In this document: positions 53,139 to 62,000 of the stretch, one piece after another
Position numbering within the stretch: the stretch's first letter is position 1
Layout: the number at the start of each line of letters is the position of its first letter
DNA from: Comamonas sp. lk
GTDB lineage: Bacteria; Pseudomonadota; Gammaproteobacteria; Burkholderiales; Burkholderiaceae_C
Assembly: GCA_945925985.1 (NCBI GenBank)
Contig: CAMELV010000006.1
Location: 62,001-126,000, forward strand
DNA length: 64,000 bases
Direction: 5' to 3'
Translations under genes and position numbers: made by a program
Notes under the pieces: generated by a model
The model's database searches: none
The model's input: only the letters and a program-made list of their open reading frames with translations
Told to the model about the DNA's origin: nothing

Positions 53139-53997
53139 GGCGAAACATCTTCTTGTACATGAGGTGGATGTACCAGGCGCCCATCAGCAATGAGGCCAGC
53201 AGCATCAGCCAGCCTGTGGCGGCGGCAGCGCCAAAGTCCGCGTAACGAAATGCATGACGGTACAAATAAACAGCCAGAACCTCGGTGGTTCGTGCCGGGC
53301 CACCACCCGTCAATAGCCACACCTCGGAGAAGATTCGGAAAGCAAAAATGTACCTAAAAACCAGGGCTACCAGCATCGCAGGTACCAACAAGGGGATTGT
53401 TATGCGAATGAATTGCTTCCAAGCGCTGGCGCCGTCGACTTGGGCCGCTTCATACAGATCACGCGGAATACCCAAAAGAGCGGTGTATAGCAGGATGAAC
53501 GTGAAGGGAAGGTGATGCCAAACCGACAGCACGATCACAAGGGCCAGACCATGGCTTGGCTCCACCGACCAATCCAGCGGTGGCAAGCCCAGGGTAGCCA
53601 ATGCGTTGGTGATGGGGCCACCATAGGGATCCATCATGAACTTCCAAATCACAACCGACACCACCTCGGTGATCGCATAGGGTGCAAGTACCATGGCGAT
53701 CATCCATTTGCGCCATGGAATCCAACCAGCGAATAGGACCGCCACGCCTAGGGCCAGAGCAAACTCCATGAACACGATGGTGTTCACCACGATGGCGGTG
53801 TTCCATAACGCTCGCCAGAAATAGGGGTCGCCCAGCACGGTGGCGTAATTGGCAAGCCCAGCCCACTCTGGTGACTTGCCATAGGTGGATCGCGTCAGGC
53901 TTAACCAGAAAACGTAGAGCGCCGGCACAAACAAAACCAGCACCAGCAGTGCCTGGGCAGGGCTGACCATGAGCCAATGGCGACGGTCCGGTTTCAT
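53125..53997 (-). CDS. ABC sugar permease, MalF/UgpA type
   Basis: About 290 residues with six helices and the EAA loop PRDLYEAAQVDGASAWKQFIRITIPLLVPA. First membrane subunit of the maltose-type importer; ATGA joins it to the dehydratase gene upstream. Confidence 0.9.
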   Translation of the reverse strand: MKPDRRHWLMVSPAQALLVLVLFVPALYVFWLSLTRSTYGKSPEWAGLANYATVLGDPYFWRALWNTAIVVNTIVFMEFALALGVAVLFAGWIPWRKWMIAMVLAPYAITEVVSVVIWKFMMDPYGGPITNALATLGLPPLDWSVEPSHGLALVIVLSVWHHLPFTFILLYTALLGIPRDLYEAAQVDGASAWKQFIRITIPLLVPAMLVALVFRYIFAFRIFSEVWLLTGGGPARTTEVLAVYLYRHAFRYADFGAAAATGWLMLLASLLMGAWYIHLMYKKMFRHDAS

Positions 53998-55121
53998 CGG
54001 TCTACACGGTAACGTTCAACCGCATCCCAGTTGATCTCCACCCCTAAGCCCGGCAGCTTGGGCACGGGCATTTGGCCGTTCACCAACTGTGATGGCGAAC
54101 CGGTCGGCGTTAGCGTCAATTCATCCCGCAGCGGGTTGTCAATGCACATGCATTCAAAGGTGACAAATGCCGGCATGGCGGCCGCCAGTTGCAGACTGGC
54201 CGCGACACAAATTGCACCCGACCAACCGACATGCGGGGCGTAACCCACATGAAAAGCATGCGCCAGCGTGGCAATGTCGCGTGTCTCACTGATGCCGCCC
54301 GATCGAGCGACATCAGGCTGGATCAAGCCGACGGCACGCTGCTCGATCAGTTCGCGCGCATGCGCGACCGTGAAATCACTTTCACCACCGGCCAGCATGA
54401 TGGGGAGTTTTTGACGCAACAGGCCATAACCGGCCACGTCTTCGGGGACGATGGGCTCCTCGAAGAACCAGTAATTCAGGCGATCCAGAGCCGCCCCAAC
54501 TTTCACCGCATCGTCCAGGCTGTAGGCCCAATTCGCGTCCACGCCCAGAACCATGTGCGGTCCCACGGCCTGACGAACCGCCGCGGCTGCTTCGATGGCG
54601 CGCCCGACGGGTTGCCCCAGCTTGACCTTGATGGTCTTGAAGCCCATGGCTGTGACGGCATGGGCCTGTTTGATCATGGCGTCTATCGGAGCCCAATTGA
54701 GTGAGGAGGCATAGCAGTCCACCACATCACGACCCATGCCACCCAGCAAGCGGTGAACAGGCTGGCCGGTGCCTTTGCCTACGACGTCCCACAAAGCTAT
54801 GTCGATGCCCGCCATGCATTCGAGCATCATGCCGCCTGCCCGACCCGACAATGAGGCACGCATTAGCTTCCAGAGCCGGCGAATGTCAAATGCTGACTGC
54901 CCAATGAGTTTGGGCGCCAGCACGTCCTGAATGAATCGGGCGTAAGCGGCGGGGCCAAAACGCCCCAGGCATTCTCCATAGCCGACCACACCATCGGCAG
55001 TCTCGACCTGGACCAAGACCATGGACACGGCCCCAAAATCGCCTTGCGACGTACGGGTGCCGTCTGGCATGCGAGCGGTCAGGGGGATGGCCGTGACGCG
55101 TTGAATAATTAAATTTTTCAT
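53994..55121 (-). CDS. Enolase-superfamily enzyme, mandelate racemase subgroup
   Basis: About 375 residues from the ATG at 55121. The KxK pair K165-V-K167 (IKVKLG), metal ligands D195 (VDANWAY), E221 (FEEP) and E247 (GGESDF), and the D270/H297 dyad (QPDVARSGG, APHVGWSG) are all intact, so a racemase or acid-sugar dehydratase of the MR subgroup is likely. The substrate is probably a sugar acid or related hydroxy acid. ATGA overlap to the PLP gene fixes the start. Confidence 0.82.
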   Translation of the reverse strand: MKNLIIQRVTAIPLTARMPDGTRTSQGDFGAVSMVLVQVETADGVVGYGECLGRFGPAAYARFIQDVLAPKLIGQSAFDIRRLWKLMRASLSGRAGGMMLECMAGIDIALWDVVGKGTGQPVHRLLGGMGRDVVDCYASSLNWAPIDAMIKQAHAVTAMGFKTIKVKLGQPVGRAIEAAAAVRQAVGPHMVLGVDANWAYSLDDAVKVGAALDRLNYWFFEEPIVPEDVAGYGLLRQKLPIMLAGGESDFTVAHARELIEQRAVGLIQPDVARSGGISETRDIATLAHAFHVGYAPHVGWSGAICVAASLQLAAAMPAFVTFECMCIDNPLRDELTLTPTGSPSQLVNGQMPVPKLPGLGVEINWDAVERYRVDR

Positions 55122-56137
55122 GTCGTCAACCAAGGTGCGATGAGCGAAGCGTTGGCAAATATTCCTGGCGTGCCGCCGGTATGTACAAACACGATGGGCT
55201 TGCCCGATGGCTCGCCAAGGTGGCGCTCACGGTGGAGCAGACCCGCTAACGCCTTGCCTGAGTACACCGGGTCAAGCAGCAAGCCCTCGGTGCGCCCCGC
55301 CAATTGCATAGCCTCTACGCCCGCTTGGGAGGGCACGCCATATTCCGGACCTCTGAAATCATCGATGAAATCAAAATCATCTGGCCTCAAAGTGGTCTGC
55401 AAGCCCAGCATTTCGGCCGCCTGACGAGCGCGCTCCACAATCAGCGGAACCATCTTTTCGCCAGTTTGCTGGACCGAAATGCCGACCACGCGAGTTGCGA
55501 GGCCCAAGGTCTTAAATGCCAATGTCAGACCAGCGACAGTGAGCCCTGAGCCGGCCGCGGTGTAAACAGCCCGGGGCGCAAGTCCCTGTTCCTTGAACTG
55601 CCCGGCCATTTCTTCACCCAAGTCCACCATGGCAGCTGCGCCCAATGCACCGGTTTTGCCTGGCATGTGCAGGGTCTCTGTCTTCAGCCCCTGCGATTCG
55701 AAGTCTTGGTGAAAAGCCTGAAGCCAGCCAGGAATCCTGGCGTCATAAGGGTCTTTGGTGTCAATGAAGCGAATGTCGGCCCCGAACAACGCGTCTAAGA
55801 GGTAGTTCCCTTGAAGCGGCTCGTCTGCCTGACCACGAAGCAGCAAGCCTAAACGGATACCTAATTGTGCACAAGCTGCCGCACAGGCCCGACAAAAATT
55901 AGATTGAGCCGCCGCCGTGGTGACGATGGCTTGCGCTCCACGCGCCAGCGCATCTCCAAGCAAAAACTCGAGCTGCCTCGGTTTATTTCCTCCCAGGGCG
56001 AGTCCACTGAGATCCTCTCTCTTGACCCAGAGCGCAGGGGAGCCAGCGGCCTGGCTCAGCCTGGCCTTGTGCTCCAGCGGTGTCGGCCCGTAGGCCAGCG
56101 CTATGCGTTGAAGCGAGGCCGTCAGACGACGCGTCAC
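55118..56137 (-). CDS. PLP enzyme of the D-cysteine desulfhydrase/ACC deaminase family
   Basis: About 339 residues. The cofactor lysine is in LALGGNKPRQLEFLLGDAL, with SNFCRACAAAC as the active-site strand, and the glycine-rich PLP phosphate site in YTAAGSGLTVAGL. Relatives include D-cysteine desulfhydrase, ACC deaminase and L-cysteate sulfo-lyase, all alpha,beta-eliminating enzymes on small amino acids. The substrate cannot be told. In this operon it would follow the hydrolytic release of an amino acid. Confidence 0.82.
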   Translation of the reverse strand: MTRRLTASLQRIALAYGPTPLEHKARLSQAAGSPALWVKREDLSGLALGGNKPRQLEFLLGDALARGAQAIVTTAAAQSNFCRACAAACAQLGIRLGLLLRGQADEPLQGNYLLDALFGADIRFIDTKDPYDARIPGWLQAFHQDFESQGLKTETLHMPGKTGALGAAAMVDLGEEMAGQFKEQGLAPRAVYTAAGSGLTVAGLTLAFKTLGLATRVVGISVQQTGEKMVPLIVERARQAAEMLGLQTTLRPDDFDFIDDFRGPEYGVPSQAGVEAMQLAGRTEGLLLDPVYSGKALAGLLHRERHLGEPSGKPIVFVHTGGTPGIFANASLIAPWLTT

Positions 56138-56139
56138 GG

Positions 56140-57423
56140 TCAGGGCAACAAGGGCTTGACCCTACGTTCAGCATCTTGCATGGCGATTTGCACGGGTTTT
56201 CTTCCCAGGACTGCTGATTGCAACTCTTCTACAAAAATGTCCCCAGCTTTGGCGGCGTTGTCAAATGCCGGTAGTGGCACACGAGCGACTTTGAGCGTGG
56301 CTGCTTCAGCAGCAGCGTATGGCAGCGTTGAGGTGTAACGGGCATCGGAATAAGAACTGGACCGCACCGGTCCGTTGCCATTGAGACCCGCCCTGATGGT
56401 GTTCTCTTTGCTGGACAACTCCTTGATGAGGCTCCATGCGTAGGCTTTGTTGACCGCATTTTTGGGTATGCACATCGACCAGAACTCTGTTTTAGCAGGT
56501 GCTGACTCAGGGTATTTGCCTTGCAACTCCTTGGAGGCGGGTATGGCCATGACCTTGACATCGCCGGGGTGTTTTGCCTTGTCTTTGTCGTTATAGAACT
56601 GGGTGCGCCCGAACGACGTGATGGTCATGGCAGCTCGGCCAGACTGCATCCACGTATTGACCTCTTCACCCTTGATCGCGGTCCAATTGCGCGGGATCAC
56701 TCCTGCCGCATAGAAGTCGCGCATGGTCTGCACCGCGCGCAGCATCGGCGGCTGGTTGACGCCGAGCTTAAAGTCGCTGGTGATGAAGTCGCCGTCGTAG
56801 GCTCGCGCCATATCGATCATATTAGGGTAGTTGTCCCCCTCGATCAGGAAGCCAAACACCTGGGACCCATCGGGCCGGGTGAAAGTCAGCTTTTTTGCCG
56901 CTTCAATCACGTCCTCGAAGGTCTTCGGGATGGCTACCCCGCGCTCTTTGAAGATCGCCTCGTTGTAGTGGAAGCCCGTCGTGGCATGACGGTGCGGAAC
57001 GGCATAGTGCTTGCCACCAAACCGCATGGCATTGACCAAACCAGGGAAGAGGTCAGCAGGATCTTCCAATGGGCTCGATTGCATCCAACTGTCCAGCGGC
57101 TCGAACAAATTGGCGACGACCGGTGTGGCGCGCGTATTGACGATGAACGCAAGATCAATAGAGGTTGAACCCAGGCTCGCTTCACGGAACAAGCGCTCGT
57201 GCAGCGGTCCTGTATCTAAGGTCACCCACTCAACGGCGATACCGTTTTTCTTTGACCACTCGGCAGTCAGGTCGCCAGTCTTGCCTTGACTGATCACTGA
57301 CATGTGGACTCGGTGCGACAGTATGGTTAACTTTGCTGGCTTACTCTGCGCGCTTGCATCGATGCCGGTCAAGGTTATTGGCAGCAGCGCTCCAGATTTT
57401 AACAAGTGACGACGACTAAACAT
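56140..57423 (-). CDS. ABC sugar solute-binding protein, family 1, Tat-exported
   Basis: About 427 residues starting at the ATG at 57423, which has GGAG six bases upstream. The N-terminus FSRRHLLKSGALLPITLTGIDASAQ has a twin-arginine motif and suggests Tat export. The mature part is a family-1 extracellular binding protein, usually for sugars and polyols. It is the first gene of the nine-gene operon, and its permeases are MalF/MalG-like. Confidence 0.87.
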   Translation of the reverse strand: MFSRRHLLKSGALLPITLTGIDASAQSKPAKLTILSHRVHMSVISQGKTGDLTAEWSKKNGIAVEWVTLDTGPLHERLFREASLGSTSIDLAFIVNTRATPVVANLFEPLDSWMQSSPLEDPADLFPGLVNAMRFGGKHYAVPHRHATTGFHYNEAIFKERGVAIPKTFEDVIEAAKKLTFTRPDGSQVFGFLIEGDNYPNMIDMARAYDGDFITSDFKLGVNQPPMLRAVQTMRDFYAAGVIPRNWTAIKGEEVNTWMQSGRAAMTITSFGRTQFYNDKDKAKHPGDVKVMAIPASKELQGKYPESAPAKTEFWSMCIPKNAVNKAYAWSLIKELSSKENTIRAGLNGNGPVRSSSYSDARYTSTLPYAAAEAATLKVARVPLPAFDNAAKAGDIFVEELQSAVLGRKPVQIAMQDAERRVKPLLP

Positions 57424-57473
57424 AACCATCTCCAAAGGGGCGCTCGCCAGGCGAAGTACGACAAAGCGCATGT

Positions 57474-57488
57474 CAACATATTATGTTG
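57474..57488. promoter_or_regulatory. 15-bp perfect palindrome upstream of the binding-protein gene
   Basis: CAACATA-T-TATGTTG, 51 bases upstream of the binding-protein start. Its length and symmetry fit a GntR- or similar winged-helix regulator site. No regulator gene is present in the operon. Confidence 0.5.
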
Positions 57489-57516
57489 TTGGATTTCCTG
57501 GATATTCAGTATGAAT

Positions 57517-57533
57517 GTTTCGTACGGCGAAAC
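57517..57533. promoter_or_regulatory. Second inverted repeat in the same intergenic region
   Basis: GTTTCG-TACGG-CGAAAC, perfect 6-bp arms, about 115 bases upstream of the MalK-type ATPase gene. It may be a second operator for the divergent ATPase promoter. Confidence 0.4.
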
Positions 57534-57649
57534 TTTGAGAAATCCATTCGTATTTGAGTGCCTTCAGTCAGTTACCATGAAAAGCTGGCTTTTGCTTTTG
57601 GTCGAAGCGCGAAAGGGTCATCTGTAAATTTCTACGAGGGGGACAGGCC

Positions 57650-58720
57650 ATGGCTTCAGTGACCGTTGATAACGTGAAGAAGTCGTTTGATCGTCAAGCT
57701 GTCATCAAAGGGGTGTCTCTAAAGGTTGAAGAAGGTGAGTTCTGCGTCTTGGTAGGCCCCTCCGGCTGCGGCAAATCAACGCTGCTTCGCATGATCGCGG
57801 GGCTGGAAGAAGTGTCTGATGGCACGATTGCCATTGGTGACAAGGTCGTCAATGACACGCCATCCAAAGAGCGTGATATCGCCATGGTGTTTCAAAGCTA
57901 CGCGCTTTACCCCCACATGAATGTACGGGACAACATGTCCTTTTCGCTGCAGATGGCCAATATGGCAAAGCCGCAAATCCGGGCCAAGGTGGAAGCAGCA
58001 GCCAGCACTCTTGGGCTCGAGGACCTGTTGGACCGCTTCCCACGGCAATTGTCCGGCGGCCAGCGGCAGCGGGTCGCGATGGGTCGCTGCATGGTGCGAG
58101 ATCCGTCAGTATTCTTGTTCGACGAGCCACTGTCTAATCTGGACGCCAAATTGCGAGTAGCCATGCGAACCGAAATTCGCGGCTTGCACCAGCGTTTGGG
58201 GGCCACCTCAATTTATGTCACCCATGACCAAATCGAGGCCATGACAATGGCTGACAAAATTGTGGTGATGCGTGACGGCTTGGTGGAGCAAGTTGGATCG
58301 CCCCTGACTTTGTACGACTGCCCAGCGAACCAATTTGTCGCAGGCTTCATCGGCTCCCCCGCCATGAATTTTCTCTCGGGGCGAGTTTTAGACGGGCGCC
58401 TGGTACTTGCGGATGGACAGACCGTAATACGACCAGCCCATATTAATTGTCAGGAAGGCCAATCCGTCACCATTGGCATACGGCCCGAACATGTGTCTCT
58501 GTCCGCAGGGGATTGCAAAATGACCACGACCATAAAATCCATTGAGCCCACTGGCGCCGATACATTGGTTCATGCCGAGGTCGCTGGTGAGCCGATGACA
58601 GGCATGTTTCGTGAACGGGTTCAGTTGATGACTGGGCAGGCCCTTGAACTTTTCACAGAGGCCCGGGCCCTCCATGTTTTTGACGCCGGCACAGGCCAGA
58701 GCCTACGCAAGGCGACTTGA
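57650..58720 (+). CDS. ABC sugar transporter ATPase, MalK/UgpC type
   Basis: About 356 residues. Walker A GPSGCGKSTLLRMIAG, the D-loop and signature QLSGGQRQRVAMGR, Walker B PSVFLFDEPLSNLDAKL, and a C-terminal OB-fold TOBE domain (IRPEHVSLS). It should power the divergent family-1 importer, whose operon lacks an ATPase. The start ATG at 57650 follows GGGGGA. The 3' end overlaps the convergent decarboxylase gene by 18 bases. Confidence 0.9.
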   Translation: MASVTVDNVKKSFDRQAVIKGVSLKVEEGEFCVLVGPSGCGKSTLLRMIAGLEEVSDGTIAIGDKVVNDTPSKERDIAMVFQSYALYPHMNVRDNMSFSLQMANMAKPQIRAKVEAAASTLGLEDLLDRFPRQLSGGQRQRVAMGRCMVRDPSVFLFDEPLSNLDAKLRVAMRTEIRGLHQRLGATSIYVTHDQIEAMTMADKIVVMRDGLVEQVGSPLTLYDCPANQFVAGFIGSPAMNFLSGRVLDGRLVLADGQTVIRPAHINCQEGQSVTIGIRPEHVSLSAGDCKMTTTIKSIEPTGADTLVHAEVAGEPMTGMFRERVQLMTGQALELFTEARALHVFDAGTGQSLRKAT

Positions 58721-59587
58721 CACACCAATCACACGCAACAAAGCCTGCCCCATCCGGACCTGCCGACCCGTCTCGATACCTTCACACAGCTCAAAACCAG
58801 GCGGGGTAAACACGATGATGGTGGAGCCATGCTCAAACCAGCCGAGCTCCTCGCCCTTGACACAGCGGGCAGTGCAGGGCATCTCGTTGGCGCCGCGGTA
58901 GCGCAGGTGCAGCAGCACATCAAGGAAGTGCAGTCGGATGCTGGCGACCAAAATAGCAGCCACCGGCACCAGTGCGATGGGCTGGCCGCCCTCGGTCAGG
59001 CGGGCGCGAAGCACGGCCCGCTCGTTGCGGCAGAACAGACGCTCAACCCGCGCCAGAGCGATCGGGTTTACATTCCAGGTATCGCCGCTGAGGTAGGTCA
59101 CATGCTCAACCGTCATGTTCTGCGGCGCATGAAACCGGTGGTACATGCTTGATGTCAGACGCAGGGTGATGTAGCTGCCATTCATAAATACGCTGGGATC
59201 CTGGCTGGGGCCAAACAGCTCGCCGATCGAGTACGGAAAGCCCTTGGCCTGCAGCACCATGCCATCCACCACGCGACCGCAAGCCCCCACGATGCCGTCG
59301 CTGGGGCTGCACAGCACCGCCGGGTCTGTGTCAATGACACGCGCGCCTGGCCGCAGCTCACGGGTGAAGCAGTCATGCAGGCTGTCAAAGTGCTGTTGTC
59401 GGGCATCGCTTAAGTCAACGTCTGTGAACAGTCGCCAAACGCGAATGGACAGCCGCGCTAGAAGTGGGCTGCGCAGGTGGCTGAACCAGCCCATCCAGCG
59501 TGTCAGTAGCAGCCGGGGCACCCGGTTGGTGAGCAGGAAATTCAGATCTTCCTGGAGGAAAAAGCGTCGCAGTAGATTGGTTTTCAT
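58703..59587 (-). CDS. Phosphatidylserine decarboxylase-like protein
   Basis: About 294 residues from the ATG at 59587. Family landmarks are SPSDGIV (D97), the histidine pair in MYHRFHAP, and FEHGSTIIVF near the C-terminus, where G254-S255 is the self-cleavage point that makes the pyruvoyl group. The usual LGST is HGST here, but the D, H and GS residues are kept, so activity is likely. A membrane enzyme that turns phosphatidylserine, or a similar amino-acid-headed lipid, into the decarboxylated form is expected. It is divergent from the aminotransferase gene, with Pho-like repeats between them. Confidence 0.78.
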   Translation of the reverse strand: MKTNLLRRFFLQEDLNFLLTNRVPRLLLTRWMGWFSHLRSPLLARLSIRVWRLFTDVDLSDARQQHFDSLHDCFTRELRPGARVIDTDPAVLCSPSDGIVGACGRVVDGMVLQAKGFPYSIGELFGPSQDPSVFMNGSYITLRLTSSMYHRFHAPQNMTVEHVTYLSGDTWNVNPIALARVERLFCRNERAVLRARLTEGGQPIALVPVAAILVASIRLHFLDVLLHLRYRGANEMPCTARCVKGEELGWFEHGSTIIVFTPPGFELCEGIETGRQVRMGQALLRVIGVSSRLA

Positions 59588-59620
59588 ATGGCTGTCAAAT
59601 AAGTTGGATAAGTTTGTCAT
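59581..59620 (+). promoter_or_regulatory. PhoB-like 11-bp-spaced repeats in the decarboxylase/aminotransferase divergent promoter
   Basis: TTTTCAT, CTGTCAA, GTTGGAT and TTGTCAT begin at 59581, 59592, 59603 and 59614, each 11 bases apart. CTGTCAA and TTGTCAT match the PhoB half-site CTGTCAT in six of seven bases; GTTGGAT is poor. They point towards the aminotransferase gene; a -10-like CATATT lies at about 59619. Confidence 0.6.
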
Positions 59621-59640
59621 ATTTCTAACTGGAGCAATTG

Positions 59641-61287
59641 ATGGACAACAGCATGGCCCTTCCCTTATTGGCCCTGGGCGTCCTGGCATGGGCCCTACCC
59701 AAAGCCAAACGCCGGCTTGAGCTCTCGCGGGCCAAGCACCGTTCGCTGGCAGGTCATTCGCGCATCGCCAAACGCATCGCTGGGCTGCTGCCCGGCTATG
59801 CCTATGACGAAGCCACCTTCTTCAACTCTGACCATGCCGACGGCCCGGTGGTGCAGCGGCGGCGTGATGGCTTTACCCGCTTGGCAGCCTTGTATGACAC
59901 CCGTTATGCCAAGAGTGCCGCGATGACGGCCAGCGCCCGAGCCATCATCTCGGACATGCAGTTCACCGGGCGCTACCGCGTGCCCTACCAATTCACCGAC
60001 TACCTGGGCCGTCATATCAAAAGCGGTAGTTTTCTGCAGTCGTCGCAAGGGGTCACAGTGACCGACCTTGACGGTAATGTGTTTTACGACCTGACGGGCT
60101 CTTACGGCGTGAACCTGCTTGGCTATGACTTTTACAAGCAAAGCATCGAGGCCGGCCAGCGGACGGTGCAAGCGTTGGGTCCGGTGCTTGGGGCCTATCA
60201 CCCCTGTGTGCTCGACAACGTGACCCGGCTCAAACGAATCTCTGGGCTGGACGAGGTGTCGTTTCACATGTCGGGCACCGAGGCCGTGATGCAGGCCGTG
60301 CGCTTGGCCCGCTACCACACCGGGCGCAGTCATTTGGTGCGGTTTTGCGGCGCGTACCACGGCTGGTGGGAAGACGTACAACCCGGCCCCGGCAACCCCC
60401 TGCCGCCGCGGGAAACGCATACCTTGAAGGACATGGATGAACGCAGCCTCCACGTGCTGCGAACCCGCAAGGACATCGCCTGTGTGTTGATCAACCCTTT
60501 GCAGGCCCTGCACCCCAATGCGCCAGCGCCGGGCGACTCGTCCCTGGTGGACAGCAGCCGCAAGGTGGGCTACGACCGAGCCGCCTACACCGCATGGTTG
60601 CATCGCCTGCGCGAAGTTTGTACGCAGCGTGGCATTGTGCTGATCTTCGACGAGGTGTTTCTTGGGTTCAGGCTGGCACCGGGCGGTGCGCAGGCCTATT
60701 TTGGCGTGCAGGCAGACATGGTGACCTATGGCAAGACACTGGGCGGTGGCCTGCCGGTGGGTGTGGTTTGTGGCCGGGCCGCCCTGATGAAGCGCTACCG
60801 TGAGCGCCGGCCGGCCGACATCTGCTTTGCCCGAGGCACCTTCAATGCGCACCCCTATGTGATGGGCGCCATGCAGGCCTTCCTGGATGCCATCGAGACG
60901 CCGGAGATCCTCGCGCTCTACGACGGTCTCGACGAGCGCTGGGATGGCCGTGCCCGCCAACTGAACGACCGGCTTGAGCAGAATGGCTTGCCGGTGCGAG
61001 TGGCGAACATGTCGACGGTCTGGACAGTGTTGTATACCAAACCCTCCCGGTACAACTGGATGCTTCAGTTTTATCTGCGGGCACATGGCCTGGCCTTGAG
61101 CTGGGTGGGCAGTGCTCGACTGATCTTCAGCCTGAACTACACCGACCATGACTTCGAGGCCGTGGTTCAAGCCTTTGTCGGGGCCGCCCAGGCCATGCAG
61201 GATGATGGTTGGTGGGACGGCCCAGCGCAAAGCAACCAGGCCATCCGCAAAGGCATCTTCAGGGAGATGCTGCGCCAACCGCGCTGA
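59641..61287 (+). CDS. Membrane-anchored class III PLP aminotransferase
   Basis: About 548 residues. The N-terminal ALPLLALGVLAWALPKAKRR looks like a membrane anchor, unusual for this family. The class III core has MSGTEAVMQAVRLAR, LIFDEVFLGFRLAPGG and the cofactor lysine in VTYGKTLGGGLPVG, close to glutamate-1-semialdehyde aminomutase-like enzymes. It would transfer or shift an amino group on a membrane-bound or lipid-linked substrate. The ATG at 59641 follows GGAG; the TTG one codon earlier is the ORF-track start. Expression is likely PhoB-linked given the repeats upstream. Confidence 0.8.
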   Translation: MDNSMALPLLALGVLAWALPKAKRRLELSRAKHRSLAGHSRIAKRIAGLLPGYAYDEATFFNSDHADGPVVQRRRDGFTRLAALYDTRYAKSAAMTASARAIISDMQFTGRYRVPYQFTDYLGRHIKSGSFLQSSQGVTVTDLDGNVFYDLTGSYGVNLLGYDFYKQSIEAGQRTVQALGPVLGAYHPCVLDNVTRLKRISGLDEVSFHMSGTEAVMQAVRLARYHTGRSHLVRFCGAYHGWWEDVQPGPGNPLPPRETHTLKDMDERSLHVLRTRKDIACVLINPLQALHPNAPAPGDSSLVDSSRKVGYDRAAYTAWLHRLREVCTQRGIVLIFDEVFLGFRLAPGGAQAYFGVQADMVTYGKTLGGGLPVGVVCGRAALMKRYRERRPADICFARGTFNAHPYVMGAMQAFLDAIETPEILALYDGLDERWDGRARQLNDRLEQNGLPVRVANMSTVWTVLYTKPSRYNWMLQFYLRAHGLALSWVGSARLIFSLNYTDHDFEAVVQAFVGAAQAMQDDGWWDGPAQSNQAIRKGIFREMLRQPR

Positions 61288-61310
61288 GCGACGACCGATC
61301 AGCGCAACAG

Positions 61311-61919
61311 TCACCGATGACGCGCATGCGTCATCGGGTCGATCAACTCACCACGCAACAGAGCCAAAGGCGCCTTGTAGTACAGCATGATGTCATGGAA
61401 CGGATCGGTGATGATCTTGCTGGCCCAAACCAAGCCGGTCCACATGTCTTGCTGAATCCAGAGCTGGCCGACACGGAAAAGCAGTCCCGCCACGCCCAGG
61501 GCAAGCCAGGATATGCCTACATCGTGCAAAAACTCAAGCCAGTTTCCGGCAGCCGCAATTTGCCCAAAAAGCGTCGGCTCCAACCACAGCACCACCGGCG
61601 CGGCAGCCCAGACGCCCAAAAGAACAATTTTGCGCCGAATGTTGTAGCCGATCTTGATCGCTTCTTTGTGCTCATCGGTCGCCTGGTTGACTTCGTCGTA
61701 GCCCCGTGGCTCAAAGAAAAAGTGACCGGCTTGACGGCTGGTCATGGAAACTGACCATGCCAGCAATGCCGCCCAGGCTGGCTCAATAAACAACAAGCCG
61801 TAGGAGATCACAAAGAAGATCGCGCTCAGCAGGTGCAAACTCTGGTTGATGCGGCTGTGGTGGTAGTAACGATGGTCATCCCAACGTTGCGTCTTGAGCT
61901 CTTGCAAATAACGGTTCAT
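61311..61919 (-). CDS. Small membrane protein with histidine motifs, Mpo1/DUF962-like
   Basis: About 202 residues with four hydrophobic segments. Conserved-looking polar motifs face each other: HHSRINQSLH, RQAGHFFFEPR, TDEHKEAIKIGYN and DPFHDI. Multiple histidines in a membrane protein recall metal-dependent lipid oxygenases, and the first two motifs resemble DUF962/Mpo1 proteins (2-hydroxy fatty acid oxidation). Function remains unproved. It is divergent from the GT4 gene, and Pho-like boxes lie in the shared region. Confidence 0.6.
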   Translation of the reverse strand: MNRYLQELKTQRWDDHRYYHHSRINQSLHLLSAIFFVISYGLLFIEPAWAALLAWSVSMTSRQAGHFFFEPRGYDEVNQATDEHKEAIKIGYNIRRKIVLLGVWAAAPVVLWLEPTLFGQIAAAGNWLEFLHDVGISWLALGVAGLLFRVGQLWIQQDMWTGLVWASKIITDPFHDIMLYYKAPLALLRGELIDPMTHARHR

Positions 61920-62000
61920 ATCGACCTCGAAAATAACGGGCTTGAAGCCCAGGGTAATGAGATAAGCGGTCTGACTCTAGCGAGCCAATATGAAAATGGC

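Noticed and set aside
57406-57627. Small plus-strand ORF of 73 residues upstream of the MalK-type ATPase
   Set aside because: It runs through both dyads and the promoter region, with no Shine-Dalgarno or recognisable sequence.
59625-59631. Fifth PhoB repeat (CTAACTG)
   Set aside because: Only two of seven bases match, so it was left out of the box.
59695-61314. Long minus-strand ORF of 539 residues
   Set aside because: Exactly antisense to the aminotransferase with histidine/valine-rich composition and no motif.
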